Shown here: one piece after another, positions 9,094 through 17,919 of the stretch
Layout of the letters: every line of letters starts with the position of its first letter
How positions within the stretch are numbered: position 1 is the stretch's first letter
From: Rhizobium metallidurans
GTDB taxonomy: Bacteria; Pseudomonadota; Alphaproteobacteria; Rhizobiales; Rhizobiaceae
Length of the DNA: 64,000 nt
NCBI RefSeq assembly: GCF_014196505.1
Contig: NZ_JACIDW010000008.1
Coordinates: forward strand, 112,468-176,467
Direction: 5' to 3'
The notes under the pieces: generated by a model
Seen by the model: only the letters and a program-made list of their open reading frames with translations
What the model was told of the DNA's origin: nothing
Databases searched by the model: none
Program-made: the position numbers and the translations under genes

Positions 9094-9744
9094 TCAATTT
9101 CTGTTCAAGGCGGCATCGATGACCGATTTCGCGGCTTGAAACGCGGCTTCTATACTCATTTCCGACGTATCAAGCAAGTGCGCGTCTTCGGCTGGTTTCA
9201 AAGGGCTGTCGGCCCGTCCCATGTCGCGTTCGTCGCGCCGCTTGACGTCCTCGAAAATCGCCGCGAAATCGGCGGCGATCCCCTTTGCCTTGATCTCGTC
9301 GAAACGGCGCCTCGCGCGCACTTCGGCCGATGCAGTCACATAAAGCTTCACGGGTGCCTGCGGGCAGACCACCGTTCCGATGTCGCGCCCGTCGAGCACC
9401 GTGCCCGGTGTGCGCTCCGAAAACCTGCGCTGCGCCTCGACCAGCGCGCGGCGCACCGACGGCATTACCGCGATCTTCGAGGCGGCTTCGCCGATCTCGT
9501 GCTTCGAGAGGATATCGCGATCGAGGCCGGCGAGTTCAACCTCGCGCGCCATTTTTTCCGCCGTAAGCTCGTCATCGAGCGGCAGCCCGGCGTCGAGCAG
9601 CGCCTTGGCGGTGGCGCGGTAGGTCAGGCCGGTGTCGAGATGGTGGAAGCCATAGGTCTCGGCGATGCGGCGCGACAGCGTGCCCTTGCCGGCGGCGGCC
9701 GGTCCATCGATGGCAATGACAAAATGGTCTGAACTGGTCGGCAT
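9094..9744 (-). CDS. cmk: (d)CMP kinase
   Basis: A 216-residue nucleoside monophosphate kinase that phosphorylates CMP and dCMP with ATP. The P-loop GPAAAGKGT is at 14-22, LDTG at 36-39 contacts the nucleotide, and the DGRDIGTVV signature specific to bacterial CMP kinases is at 118-126. The length agrees with the 210-230 residue family. It sits upstream of rpsA, as in most alphaproteobacteria, but the gene upstream here is paiB-like rather than aroA. The start codon ATG is preceded by a weak GAAAG site. Confidence 0.96.
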   Translation of the reverse strand: MPTSSDHFVIAIDGPAAAGKGTLSRRIAETYGFHHLDTGLTYRATAKALLDAGLPLDDELTAEKMAREVELAGLDRDILSKHEIGEAASKIAVMPSVRRALVEAQRRFSERTPGTVLDGRDIGTVVCPQAPVKLYVTASAEVRARRRFDEIKAKGIAADFAAIFEDVKRRDERDMGRADSPLKPAEDAHLLDTSEMSIEAAFQAAKSVIDAALNRN

Positions 9745-9812
9745 GCTGGTCTTTCTATCCCGCCCGATACTTCCGGGCCTTTTCCGTCGGCCGATATGGA
9801 TCGGCCGGTGCC

Positions 9813-10466
9813 TCAACTCTCTTTGTCGGCCTCGGCCAGGCCGCCATAGCGGCGCACGAGATCCGTCATCTCGCCCTGGCCCGCCGTTTCGCCGAGCCCC
9901 GCCGCGACACTCGCGCGGTCGGCGATCGGCCGGTTCTGGCTGACCTTCCACTTGCCCTCGATGGCGGTGATCTCGATCTCGACGCCGACGATGCCTTTCA
10001 TCTGCGCCTTCACGTAGGCCTCCGGCGCATCGCTGACGGCCCATGGCTTTTCACGCGGCGTCTCGTGCTGCGTGGTCAGCGCGGTGATCTGCGCGAGCAG
10101 CCAATCCGCGTCCTCGATGACGCGGGCGGCGCCGCGCACCTGTACCACGGCGTAGTTCCATGTCGGCACCACCTTGCCGGTCTCCCGCTTGGTCTCGTAC
10201 CAGGAGGGCGTGACATAGCTGGCGGCGCCCTGGAAGACGACAAGCAGTTCGGCGCCATCCGCGAGATCGCGCCATTGCGGATTGGCTCTCGCCAGATGCA
10301 GCCGGAGCGTTCCCTTCTCGGACGCCGCCGCATCGAGATGAAAGGGCACCGAGTTGGCCATCAGACCGGAGGCGCCCGTCGTGATCAAGAGGCCGAGCGG
10401 ATGCGCCCTGATCAGCGCGTGCTGGACGCCAAGATCGTCTTCCCTGAAATGCGGTGGCTGATACAT
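9813..10466 (-). CDS. FMN-binding negative transcriptional regulator, PaiB family
   Basis: About 217 residues with a split-barrel flavin-binding fold. The N-terminus [10 protein letters not shown] and the segments [30 protein letters not shown] (about 90-105) and [11 protein letters not shown] are characteristic of PaiB/PAI2 proteins. PaiB in Bacillus represses protease and sporulation genes, but in proteobacteria the family has no settled role. I use the family start (MYQPP at 10466); an ATG three codons upstream at 10475 is equally possible. It occupies the place next to cmk usually held by aroA. Confidence 0.85.
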   Translation of the reverse strand: MYQPPHFREDDLGVQHALIRAHPLGLLITTGASGLMANSVPFHLDAAASEKGTLRLHLARANPQWRDLADGAELLVVFQGAASYVTPSWYETKRETGKVVPTWNYAVVQVRGAARVIEDADWLLAQITALTTQHETPREKPWAVSDAPEAYVKAQMKGIVGVEIEITAIEGKWKVSQNRPIADRASVAAGLGETAGQGEMTDLVRRYGGLAEADKES

Positions 10467-10723
10467 GTCGCCCATCCGTCTTGCTGCCGGAACCTGCCGG
10501 CGTCACGTTACCCATCGACTATTCGCGGCTCACTAGCACAAACCATTGGCCCGGTCATCCGCCGCGCGGTGCGCGCTTGTCGTGACGGCACATGAAGTTA
10601 GGCTTTGACATGGCGGCCCGCAACGATTATGGGGACCGGCTTATAAATTCCGAACAGAACGCCGGTTTCAACGGCATTTGCCGAACTCAGGTTCGGCCAT
10701 TCTCACGATCACGAGGCTCAACA

Positions 10724-11116
10724 GTGGCGAAAGCTGAACTTGGAACCAAGCGTACCGATCCGGAAACCGGCAAGAAATTCTACGACCTGAACCGGAACCC
10801 GATCGTTTCTCCTTACACGGGCAAGACCTACCCGCTCTCCTTCTTCGTCGAAAGCTCGGCCGCGGCCGCCGCCGAAGCCGCGCAGGAAGAGGAAGAAGTG
10901 GCCGAAGTCGATACCGAAAGCACGGAAGTCGAACTGGTCTCGCTCGAGGATGCAGACGGCGATGCATCCGGCGACGATATCCCTGACATGGGCGACGACG
11001 ACGTCGAAATCGAAGGCGATGACGACGACGATACGTTCCTGGAAGCCGACGAAGACGACGACGATGACGACATGAGCGACATCATCGGCGTGACCGGCGA
11101 CGAAGAAGACGTCTGA
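10724..11116 (+). CDS. TIGR02300 family protein (FYDLN-acid domain)
   Basis: A 130-residue protein with a short basic N-terminal domain containing the diagnostic FYDLN motif (residues 19-23, followed by NPIVSPYTGKTYP) and a long tail made almost entirely of Asp and Glu. This two-part form is restricted to alphaproteobacteria, and its function is unknown. The GTG at 10724 with an ACGAGG site is chosen because conserved sequence starts there (VAKAELGTKRTDP); the frame remains open upstream without conservation. An intrinsic terminator follows directly. Confidence 0.93.
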   Translation: MAKAELGTKRTDPETGKKFYDLNRNPIVSPYTGKTYPLSFFVESSAAAAAEAAQEEEEVAEVDTESTEVELVSLEDADGDASGDDIPDMGDDDVEIEGDDDDDTFLEADEDDDDDDMSDIIGVTGDEEDV

Positions 11117-11129
11117 TTTCGAACAAGGA

Positions 11130-11167
11130 TCGGCCCGGACGAGAAAAATTCACCGGGCCGATTTTTT
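11130..11167 (+). terminator. Intrinsic terminator after the TIGR02300 gene
   Basis: Nine-bp GC-rich stem (11130-11138 with 11153-11161), 14-base loop, followed by TTTTTT. Confidence 0.9.
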
Positions 11168-11269
11168 AGGCTTGCCATCTGCGAAAACCGCACGTATTAA
11201 GCCGCCACTTCCCGAGGACAAGCGCTTCGCGAAGCATCCCAGGCCCGGCACAAACCGGTCCACCCTGAT

Positions 11270-11345
<76 letters not shown>

Positions 11346-11439
11346 AATTTTTCTCTCCGATCTCAAGCGATCCTCAGTGACGCGCAAACAGGCTGCTGCA
11401 TATCCAAAATAGCAAAATATTCCTTTGCAGCTTATTGCT

Positions 11440-11540
11440 TTGCTAACCTCCGTGAGCCATATCTCGTTCTAACAAGACCCGCCACGCCTCGGACGAAACT
11501 CTGTTTCGAAACTGCGCACCCCGGCGGGTTTCTCTTTTCT
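11440..11540 (+). ncRNA. Candidate structured RNA upstream of the Abi gene, ending in a terminator-like stem
   Basis: This gene-free interval carries a nested secondary structure. An outer 9-bp stem pairs 11475-11483 (AGACCCGCC) with 11523-11531 (GGCGGGTTT, one G-U). It encloses a perfect 6-bp hairpin, CGAAAC at 11494-11499 with GTTTCG at 11503-11508. A T-rich tail (TCTCTTTTCT) follows, as in an intrinsic terminator. An extended -10-like TGCTAACCT at 11441-11449 could start a transcript of about 80 nt. Some Abi_2/AbiF genes are reported to be preceded by a conserved structured RNA; assignment to that class is inference. The 5' boundary is approximate. Confidence 0.45.
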
Positions 11541-11569
11541 GGCGCATAGAATCCACCTATGAAATAGGC

Positions 11570-12487
11570 ATGCGATTCACAAAGCCATCGGTTGCAATTG
11601 TCGATCAGCTAGCGCTGCTGCAGGCTAGGGGCATGCTCGTCCCGGATGTTGGCCATGCCCTGCATTGCCTACAGCACATAAGCTACTACCGGCTGCGCGC
11701 TTACTGGCTTTCCTTCGAACAAGCCACGCCAGGGTCCGGTGAACACAGGTTCACCCCCGGAACATCTTTCGACGACGTGCTTGCCCTTTATGTATTCGAT
11801 CGACGCCTTCGCCTGCATGTCATGGACGCCGTCGAACGCGTCGAAGTTTCGTTGCGCGGCAGTTGGGCGCACCATCTGGCAATGAAATATGGCCCGCACG
11901 GATATCTTGACCAAGCGATATACGCCCGAGCAGACCACTACGATCGCGCTTGCCAGACGCTCATAAGCGAGATCGGCCGATCAAAGGACACGTTCATCGT
12001 TCACTATCTGGACAAATACGATGAACCTCGACACCCACCCATATGGATGATCGCCGAGGTCATTTCCCTCGGGCAGCTTTCCAAATGGTTCAGCAATTTG
12101 AAGTTCCGCTCCGATCGACAGGCGATAGCCAAGCCCTATGAGCTCGACGAAAAGGTTCTGATCTCGCTCACGCACCATCTCACCTACATACGCAACATAT
12201 GCGCGCATCATGGCCGCCTGTGGAACAAGCAATTCACCGTGACCATGATGATGCCAAACTCTCCGGCGCCCCTGCGACTGGCGATCAATCCGGCGTCAGA
12301 GCGGCGCATTTACAATACGCTTGCAGCGCTTGGATATTTGATGGGGATCATAGCCCCGGGGACCACATGGCGGCAGCAGTTGGTGGGGCTCGTTGATTCC
12401 TGTCCACTTGCCGACGAGGCCGTCATGGGATTTCCGCTGGAATGGCGGAGCCAGCCGGCATGGACCACCCCACCCGCCGCACCGTAG
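11570..12487 (+). CDS. Abi family (Abi_2, AbiD/AbiF-like) HEPN protein
   Basis: A 305-residue protein of the abortive-infection Abi_2 family. Conserved blocks are the N-terminal FTKP segment, HISYYRLRAYWLSFE (36-50), the Arg-rich FDRRLRLHVMDAVERVEVSLR (76-96) and the HEPN RNase motif R-N-x3-H at R208-H213 (RNICAHH). Family members act in phage defence, probably by cleaving RNA and halting growth. The ATG is the family start although the ribosome site is weak. The gene lies just downstream of tRNA-Ala, is lower in GC than its neighbours and splits otherwise housekeeping DNA, which suggests horizontal acquisition. A candidate structured RNA precedes it. Confidence 0.9.
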   Translation: MRFTKPSVAIVDQLALLQARGMLVPDVGHALHCLQHISYYRLRAYWLSFEQATPGSGEHRFTPGTSFDDVLALYVFDRRLRLHVMDAVERVEVSLRGSWAHHLAMKYGPHGYLDQAIYARADHYDRACQTLISEIGRSKDTFIVHYLDKYDEPRHPPIWMIAEVISLGQLSKWFSNLKFRSDRQAIAKPYELDEKVLISLTHHLTYIRNICAHHGRLWNKQFTVTMMMPNSPAPLRLAINPASERRIYNTLAALGYLMGIIAPGTTWRQQLVGLVDSCPLADEAVMGFPLEWRSQPAWTTPPAAP

Positions 12488-12541
12488 CCTTTGAGTTGAC
12501 TTGAAATAAAAGCGACGCAACCGACCTTCCGGATCCCACCC

Positions 12542-13258
12542 ATGACACGACAAAGACGACGCCGCATCATTCACACGCGCCGGACGGCGACCGGGCTTGT
12601 GCTTGCGGGGGCGATTTCGTTTCTGGCGGGGATGACGGATGCGACGGGGCTGGTCTTGAGCGGCGATTTCGTGTCGTTCATGACCGGGAATACGACGCGC
12701 GCGGCACTTTCGCTCGGAGCCGGCAACTTCGGGCATGCGGCCGTGCTGATCACGGCGATCACCGTCTTCGTGCTCGGCAATGCCGCCGGGATCGTGGTTG
12801 CGCATTTCGCCGAGCGGCGGGTATTCGCGGTGCTCGGCTGCGTCGGGTTGATGCTGGCGGGCGCCTCGCTGATGAGCGATCCGGGCCTTGCACTGCCCCG
12901 CTTCTACCTGATCGTCGCCTCCATGGGGATGGTGAACGCCGCCGTCGAACATATCGAGGGGCTGCCGATCGGGCTCACCTATGTGACCGGAGCGCTGTCG
13001 CGTTTCGGACGTGGCATCGGCCGCTTTCTGATCGGCGAACGGCGGTTCGACTGGACGATCCAGATCGTTCCCTGGCTCGGCATGCTGCTCGGCGCCATAG
13101 CGGGCGCGCTGCTGACGCAGGCAGCGGGTGCCTCCGCGCTGTGGGTGGTCGCGGCCTTCGCCATGCTGGTCGCGCTGGCCGCTCTCCTGATCCCGAAGCC
13201 GCTGCAGCGGCGGTTCAACCAGACCGCCCCGCGCGCGTCGATCCAGCGCGCGAAGTGA
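12542..13258 (+). CDS. YoaK/DUF1275 family membrane protein
   Basis: A 238-residue inner-membrane protein with about six hydrophobic segments. The DUF1275 pattern is clear: the first membrane segment with FLAGMTDATGL (27-37), the conserved SFMTGNTTR (about 45-53) and, in the second half, GLPIGLTYVTGALSRFGRGI. Members are thought to be small-molecule transporters, but no substrate is known. The ATG at 12542 lacks a strong ribosome site. It starts 54 bases after the Abi gene and is not related to it by function as far as can be told. Confidence 0.85.
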   Translation: MTRQRRRRIIHTRRTATGLVLAGAISFLAGMTDATGLVLSGDFVSFMTGNTTRAALSLGAGNFGHAAVLITAITVFVLGNAAGIVVAHFAERRVFAVLGCVGLMLAGASLMSDPGLALPRFYLIVASMGMVNAAVEHIEGLPIGLTYVTGALSRFGRGIGRFLIGERRFDWTIQIVPWLGMLLGAIAGALLTQAAGASALWVVAAFAMLVALAALLIPKPLQRRFNQTAPRASIQRAK

Positions 13259-13329
13259 TCGTCGCACTATCCCGTCCGCGAATCAGCTAGACGTCGTTCC
13301 AGAACCGATGCAGCAGCGGAGCGGCCCAC

Positions 13330-14115
13330 GTGTTTATCTTCTCAAAACTCGTCTGGATTTTCGGGCAGCCCCTGTCGCTGGCCTTCCTCCTCGTCGTCGT
13401 CGCGCTGATCGCGGGACTGGTCCGCTTTAGGATCATCAGCCTGCTCGCGACCGCCTGTGCCGGCCTCGTGCTCTTCCTCACGCTCTACACGACATCAGGC
13501 AACTACCTGCTGCAGGGCCTGGAGGATCGCTTCGCCAAGCCGCAGGATCCCGCCGAACTCACATGCATGATCGTGCTCGGCGGCGGCTTCGAGAACGAGG
13601 TCAATACATCCAGGCACGGGATCGAGATGAATGCCGGCGGCGACCGGTTCATCGAGACGCTGCGGCTGGCGCAGAAATATCCGCAGTCGCGCATCCTCGT
13701 CTCCGGGGGCGACGGATCGATGTCTGGTGTCTACGAGGGCGACGCGGCCATGGCCGAGCGGTTCTTCCCGCTGTTCGGCGTGGCGAAGGAGCGGCTGGTG
13801 CAGGAGACGACCTCGCGAACCACCTTCGAGAACGCCGTCAACACCAAGGATCTCCTCGCAAGCCAGGGGCTTTCCAACTGCCTGCTGATCACCTCGGGCT
13901 ATCACATGCCGCGTTCGGTCGGGATTTTCCGCAAGCTCGGCATCGACGTCACGCCCTGGCCGACGGACTACAGGACCGACGGTCGCGAGCGGCTGGCGCT
14001 CGATTTCACCCAGCCGAGCCGGAACGCGCAGAACATGGCGACGGCGATCCGCGAATGGTTCGGCCTCGTCGGATATTATTTCGCCGGACGCACCTCGGAG
14101 CTCTACCCGCGATGA
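13330..14115 (+). CDS. YdcF/ElyC family (DUF218) protein
   Basis: A 261-residue protein with two N-terminal membrane segments (about residues 10-55) followed by a periplasmic DUF218 domain. The core strand MIVLGGGFENEV, the acidic SGGDGSMSG loop and the TTSRTTFENAVNTKDLL block are typical of the ElyC/SanA/YdcF group. Relatives affect peptidoglycan and lipid-carrier metabolism at low temperature, but this protein's reaction is unknown. The start is GTG with GGAG about 8 bases upstream. It is convergent with the small periplasmic protein gene that follows. Confidence 0.85.
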   Translation: MFIFSKLVWIFGQPLSLAFLLVVVALIAGLVRFRIISLLATACAGLVLFLTLYTTSGNYLLQGLEDRFAKPQDPAELTCMIVLGGGFENEVNTSRHGIEMNAGGDRFIETLRLAQKYPQSRILVSGGDGSMSGVYEGDAAMAERFFPLFGVAKERLVQETTSRTTFENAVNTKDLLASQGLSNCLLITSGYHMPRSVGIFRKLGIDVTPWPTDYRTDGRERLALDFTQPSRNAQNMATAIREWFGLVGYYFAGRTSELYPR

Positions 14116-14136
14116 GCTTGGCCTTTTCCCGGCGCG

Positions 14137-14619
14137 CTATTTCTTGAAAATCGTGACGAACTTGGTGCCGCGCACGCGGGTGGTGATGACGCAGGGATCG
14201 GTCTTCGGATCGGCGTTGGGCCGGTCGCAGAAGCGTGGATGCATCTTCATCGCCAGAACCTTGTTGCCGTAGCGCTGCTGGATATCATAGCCGTAGGTCT
14301 TGGCGGTGGCGATCATGAAATAGCCGCCCTCGGCAACCTGGAGATAGAAGTTGTTGACGCAGCCGTCCTCGTCGCACTTGGTGCTGCTGCTGCCGTCGCA
14401 GGTCATTTTTCCCTCGTTGACGACCACGTCGACGAGCCCGTCATTGTTGATGTCCTGGCGAGTGGCGAAGCCGTCGGAAAAAGAGACCTCGGCGCATTGC
14501 TTCTTGAAGTAATCCTTCTCGTAGACCTCCGGGTCGGGAAGCAGCGACTGCTGGGCCTGGGCGGCCGTGGATACGGCCAGGGCCGCAACGAGATTCAAGG
14601 CGATCAGCAGCTTTTTCAC
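14137..14619 (-). CDS. Small secreted hypothetical protein with calcium-loop-like motif
   Basis: A 160-residue protein with a clear Sec signal peptide (about residues 1-22, cleavage after AQA). The mature part has several cysteines (about seven), which may form disulfides in the periplasm, and a DINNDGLVDVVV segment (about residues 53-64) resembling the acidic loop of dockerin or EF-hand repeats in integrin-like proteins. I do not recognise the family. GTG start with an AAGAGA site. It is divergent from the TRIC-like channel gene and convergent with the ydcF-like gene. Confidence 0.7.
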   Translation of the reverse strand: MKKLLIALNLVAALAVSTAAQAQQSLLPDPEVYEKDYFKKQCAEVSFSDGFATRQDINNDGLVDVVVNEGKMTCDGSSSTKCDEDGCVNNFYLQVAEGGYFMIATAKTYGYDIQQRYGNKVLAMKMHPRFCDRPNADPKTDPCVITTRVRGTKFVTIFKK

Positions 14620-14733
14620 GGGTTCTCTTTTCGTCGGATAAGGACGTGATTGGCTAGCGAGTTTGGCTGATGCGCCTTGCGCCGCCCTTGCGGCCATGAT
14701 TATTCGAAGGAAAGATCGCCATTGGAGCACGCA

Positions 14734-15369
14734 ATGTCGCCATTCGTCTATCTCGACTATGCCGGCGTTGCCCTGTTCGCGGCGACCGGCGCGCTTGCCG
14801 CATCGCGCAAGCAGCTCGATCTGATCGGCTTTCTGTTCTTCGCGGTCATTACCGGCACAGGCGGCGGCACGGTGCGCGATATCGTTTTGGGCCGGGTGCC
14901 GGTATTCTGGGTCCTGAACCCCACCTATATCCTCATCTGCTGCGCGGCAGGCGTCATCGTGTTCTTCACCGCGCATCTGGTGGAATCGCGCTACCGGCTG
15001 CTGATCTGGCTCGACGCGGTCGGACTGTCGGCCTATTGCGCCATGGGTGCCGCCAAGGGACTGGCGGCCACCGGCTCGCCGACCATCGCGATCGTAACGG
15101 GCACGCTGACGGCGACCTTCGGCGGCGTCCTGCGCGATCTGTTGGCCAACGAACCCTCGGTGCTGCTGAGGCCGGAGATCTACATCACCGCCGCGCTGGT
15201 GGGTGCGGCGATCTTCACCGGCGCCACCGAATTCGGGCTACCGCTCTACGCGGCATCGGCCGCCGGCGTGCTGGCGGCCTTCGCGGTGCGCGGCGGGGCG
15301 CTTTACTATGGATGGACGTTTCCGACCTACAAGGCAAAGCCCGGCCGGCATCCAGACGACGTCATGTAG
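14734..15369 (+). CDS. Trimeric intracellular cation channel (TRIC/UPF0126, YadS/YicG) family protein
   Basis: A 211-residue membrane protein with seven predicted helices built from two repeated halves. The repeat signature GGGTVRDIVLGRVPVFW (about 44-60) returns as GGVLRDLLANEPSVLLR (about 130-146), as expected of prokaryotic TRIC homologues. These form homotrimeric cation-permeable channels, though the bacterial role is uncertain; some are linked to glycine transport. The ATG at 14734 has GGAG at good spacing. Monocistronic, convergent with irr. Confidence 0.87.
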   Translation: MSPFVYLDYAGVALFAATGALAASRKQLDLIGFLFFAVITGTGGGTVRDIVLGRVPVFWVLNPTYILICCAAGVIVFFTAHLVESRYRLLIWLDAVGLSAYCAMGAAKGLAATGSPTIAIVTGTLTATFGGVLRDLLANEPSVLLRPEIYITAALVGAAIFTGATEFGLPLYAASAAGVLAAFAVRGGALYYGWTFPTYKAKPGRHPDDVM

Positions 15370-15396
15370 AGATATGATGGAGATCAGGCGCGTTGA

Positions 15397-15816
15397 TCAG
15401 ACGCGCTTGGGACGCAGGCGGATCACCACGTCGACATGGGCGATCTCCATGCCTTCGGGCGGTTCCGGCAGATTGTCGATCGTGAGATTGCTCACCGGAA
15501 TATCGAGCACGTCGTTGTCGCCTTCCACGAAGAAGTGGTGGTGATCGGAGATGTTGGTGTCGAAGTAGGTCTTGGCGCTTTCGACCGCGAGAACGCGGAT
15601 CATGCCGGCCTCGGTGAATTGGTGCAGGGTGTTGTAGACGGTGGCGAGCGATACCGGCACGCCGGCGACCACCGCCTCTTCGTGCAGTTCCTCGACGGTC
15701 AGATGCCGATCGCCCTTCGCAAAGAGCAGGTCGCCGAGCGCGACGCGCTGACGCGTCGGCCTGAGGCCTGCGCCCCGCAACCTTGCTTCAATGGTGAGAG
15801 GGGCTTCAGCCGCCAT
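15397..15816 (-). CDS. irr: Iron response regulator Irr (Fur family)
   Basis: A 139-residue Fur-superfamily regulator. It has the winged-helix DNA-binding half (PTRQRVALGDLLF to SLATVYNTLHQFTEAGM, about 20-72) and the histidine triplet H92-H94 (SDHHHFF) that binds heme in Irr. The N-terminal heme regulatory GCPWHD motif of Bradyrhizobium Irr is missing, as is normal in Rhizobiaceae. Irr represses heme and iron-storage genes and activates iron uptake when iron is scarce. ATG chosen at 15816 with GGGAG upstream; two TTG codons just before it are less likely starts. Divergent from fabA, an arrangement conserved in rhizobia. Confidence 0.93.
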   Translation of the reverse strand: MAAEAPLTIEARLRGAGLRPTRQRVALGDLLFAKGDRHLTVEELHEEAVVAGVPVSLATVYNTLHQFTEAGMIRVLAVESAKTYFDTNISDHHHFFVEGDNDVLDIPVSNLTIDNLPEPPEGMEIAHVDVVIRLRPKRV

Positions 15817-16117
15817 CAACAACTCCCGCTAATCTAGCGTCCCGCAATCATGTTTCTCCTAAGCCATATAACTTTTGCACGAATGGCTTTCAATAGTTTC
15901 AATGGGGACAAGGCGTGTCAAAGCGCCGCAAAATCGGGCTTTTCGCATAATTAGTGCTGGCCCGGGGCTTGGCCTTCCTGTATGCGACCACCAAATAAGG
16001 CGCGCAGCCGGTCCTTGGACGTGGGTGAAGCTCAGTCATGCTTATGCTTCATTTTCCGCCGAACTTGGACTAAACGTTCACATCCATCAGCTTAGTTGCG
16101 GGGGAATTAGAGTTTTC
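15817..16117. other. Divergent irr-fabA intergenic region
   Basis: This 301-base stretch has no credible gene. It must hold both the irr promoter and the fabA promoter and leader. I see no clear Irr-type iron control element, no convincing -35/-10 pair and no strong hairpin. A GGGGGAA stretch about 13-18 bases ahead of fabA may act as its ribosome site. Confidence 0.5.
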
Positions 16118-16633
16118 ATGGCGACGAAACAATCCAGCTTCAACTATGAGGAAATCCTGGCCTGCGGCCGCGGCGAGCTTTTCGGCCCCGGCAACGCGCA
16201 GCTTCCTCTGCCGCCAATGCTCATGGTTCACCGCATCACCGACATCTCCGAGACGGGCGGCGCCTTCGACAAGGGCTATATCCGCGCCGAGTACGACGTG
16301 AAGCCTGACGATTGGTATTTCCCCTGCCACTTCCAGGGCAACCCGATCATGCCCGGCTGCCTCGGCCTCGACGGCATGTGGCAGCTGACGGGCTTCTTCC
16401 TCGGCTGGCTCGGCGAGCCCGGCCGCGGCATGGCGCTGTCAACCGGCGAAGTGAAGTTCAAGGGCATGATCCGCCCGACCACGAAGCTGCTCGAATACGG
16501 CATCGACTTCAAGCGCGTCATGCGCGGCCGCCTGGTGCTCGGCACCGCCGACGGCTGGCTGAAGGCCGATGGCGAAACCATCTACCAGGCCACCGACCTG
16601 CGCGTCGGCCTGTCCAAGGACAAAGACGCCTGA
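16118..16633 (+). CDS. fabA: 3-hydroxydecanoyl-ACP dehydratase/isomerase
   Basis: A 171-residue hot-dog-fold enzyme that dehydrates 3-hydroxyacyl-ACP and isomerises trans-2- to cis-3-decenoyl-ACP, the branch point to unsaturated fatty acids. The active-site pair is visible as H71 ([11 protein letters not shown]) and D85 (LGLDGMWQ), and the length matches E. coli FabA. First gene of a fabA-fabB-fabI cluster in which fabB follows after 58 bases. The cluster makes the monounsaturated acyl chains of membrane lipids in the cytoplasm. Confidence 0.97.
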   Translation: MATKQSSFNYEEILACGRGELFGPGNAQLPLPPMLMVHRITDISETGGAFDKGYIRAEYDVKPDDWYFPCHFQGNPIMPGCLGLDGMWQLTGFFLGWLGEPGRGMALSTGEVKFKGMIRPTTKLLEYGIDFKRVMRGRLVLGTADGWLKADGETIYQATDLRVGLSKDKDA

Positions 16634-16637
16634 TTGC

Positions 16638-16657
16638 ACCGGGCATCGCTGCCCGGT
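16638..16657 (+). terminator. Hairpin in the fabA-fabB spacer (attenuator-like)
   Basis: Seven-bp stem (16638-16644 with 16651-16657) and 6-base loop, without a clean T run, so it more likely stabilises or partly attenuates the mRNA than ends it. Confidence 0.4.
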
Positions 16658-16691
16658 TTCCAAGTTAGAAAAAACGAAAAGGTCGAAACAC

Positions 16692-17915
16692 ATGAGACGG
16701 GTAGTTGTCACGGGTCTGGGCGTCGTTTCCTCGATCGGCAATGATGCCGCCGAGGTCACTGCGTCGCTGCGCGATGCCAAGTCCGGCATTTCCTTTTCCA
16801 ACGACTTCGCCGAGCACGGCTTCAAGTGCCAGGTCTGGGGTCGTCCCTCGCTCGATCCGACGGATCTGGTCGATCGCCGCGCCATGCGCTTCCTGTCGCA
16901 GGGCGGCGCCTGGAACCATGTCGCGATGAAGCAGGCGCTGGCCGATTCCGGCCTCGAGGAAAAGGACTACAGCGAAAACGAGCGCACCGGCATCATCATG
17001 GGCTCGGGTGGTCCTTCGACGCGCACGCTGATCGAAGCCGCCGAGATCACCATCAAGAACAACAGCCCGAAGCGCATCGGCCCGTTCGCCGTGCCGAAGG
17101 CCATGTCGTCCACCGCCTCGGCCACGCTCGCGACCTGGTTCAAGATCCACGGCGTCAACTACTCGATCTCGTCGGCCTGCTCGACCTCGGCGCATTGCAT
17201 CGGCAACGCCGCCGAGATGATCCAGTGGGGCAAGCAGGACATCATGTTCGCCGGCGGCCACGAGGATCTCGACTGGACGATGTCGAACCTGTTCGACGCC
17301 ATGGGCGCCATGTCCTCGAAGTACAACGACACGCCCGAGACCGCATCGCGCGCCTATGACGCAACCCGCGACGGCTTCGTGATTGCCGGCGGCGCCGGCG
17401 TTCTGGTTCTCGAGGAGCTGGAACACGCCAAGGCGCGCGGCGCCAAGATCTACGCCGAAATCGTCGGCTATGGCGCCACATCCGACGGCTACGACATGGT
17501 CGCGCCTTCGGGCGAAGGCGCCATCCGCTGCATGCGCCAGGCGCTCTCGACGGTGAAGGGCGATGTCGACTACGTCAACACGCACGGCACTTCGACGCCT
17601 GTCGGCGACAGCAAGGAAATCGGTGCGATCCGCGAAGTGTTCGGCAACAAGATCCCGCACATCCAGTCCACCAAGTCGCTGACCGGCCACTCGCTGGGCG
17701 CCGCCGGCGTGCAGGAATCGATCTATTCGCTGCTGATGATGCAGGCCGGTTTCATCGGCGAAAGCGCTCACATCACCGAGCTCGACCCCGAGTTCGACGG
17801 CGTGCCGATCGTGCGCAAGCGCATCGACGACGCCAAGATCGACATCGCGCTTTCCAACTCCTTCGGCTTCGGCGGCACCAACGCCACGCTCGTCTTCCAG
17901 CGCTACAACGGATAA
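16692..17915 (+). CDS. fabB: 3-oxoacyl-ACP synthase I
   Basis: A 407-residue beta-ketoacyl-ACP synthase that elongates acyl-ACP with malonyl-ACP, including cis-3-decenoyl-ACP made by FabA. The catalytic triad is visible: C163 in SACSTS, H298 in [11 protein letters not shown] and H333 in TGHSLGAAG, with the supporting K328. The glycine-rich GFGGTNATL closes the active site near the C-terminus. ATG start follows an A/G-rich stretch. fabI starts 4 bases after its stop, so the two are very probably co-transcribed and coupled. Confidence 0.97.
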   Translation: MRRVVVTGLGVVSSIGNDAAEVTASLRDAKSGISFSNDFAEHGFKCQVWGRPSLDPTDLVDRRAMRFLSQGGAWNHVAMKQALADSGLEEKDYSENERTGIIMGSGGPSTRTLIEAAEITIKNNSPKRIGPFAVPKAMSSTASATLATWFKIHGVNYSISSACSTSAHCIGNAAEMIQWGKQDIMFAGGHEDLDWTMSNLFDAMGAMSSKYNDTPETASRAYDATRDGFVIAGGAGVLVLEELEHAKARGAKIYAEIVGYGATSDGYDMVAPSGEGAIRCMRQALSTVKGDVDYVNTHGTSTPVGDSKEIGAIREVFGNKIPHIQSTKSLTGHSLGAAGVQESIYSLLMMQAGFIGESAHITELDPEFDGVPIVRKRIDDAKIDIALSNSFGFGGTNATLVFQRYNG

Positions 17916-17919
17916 CACC

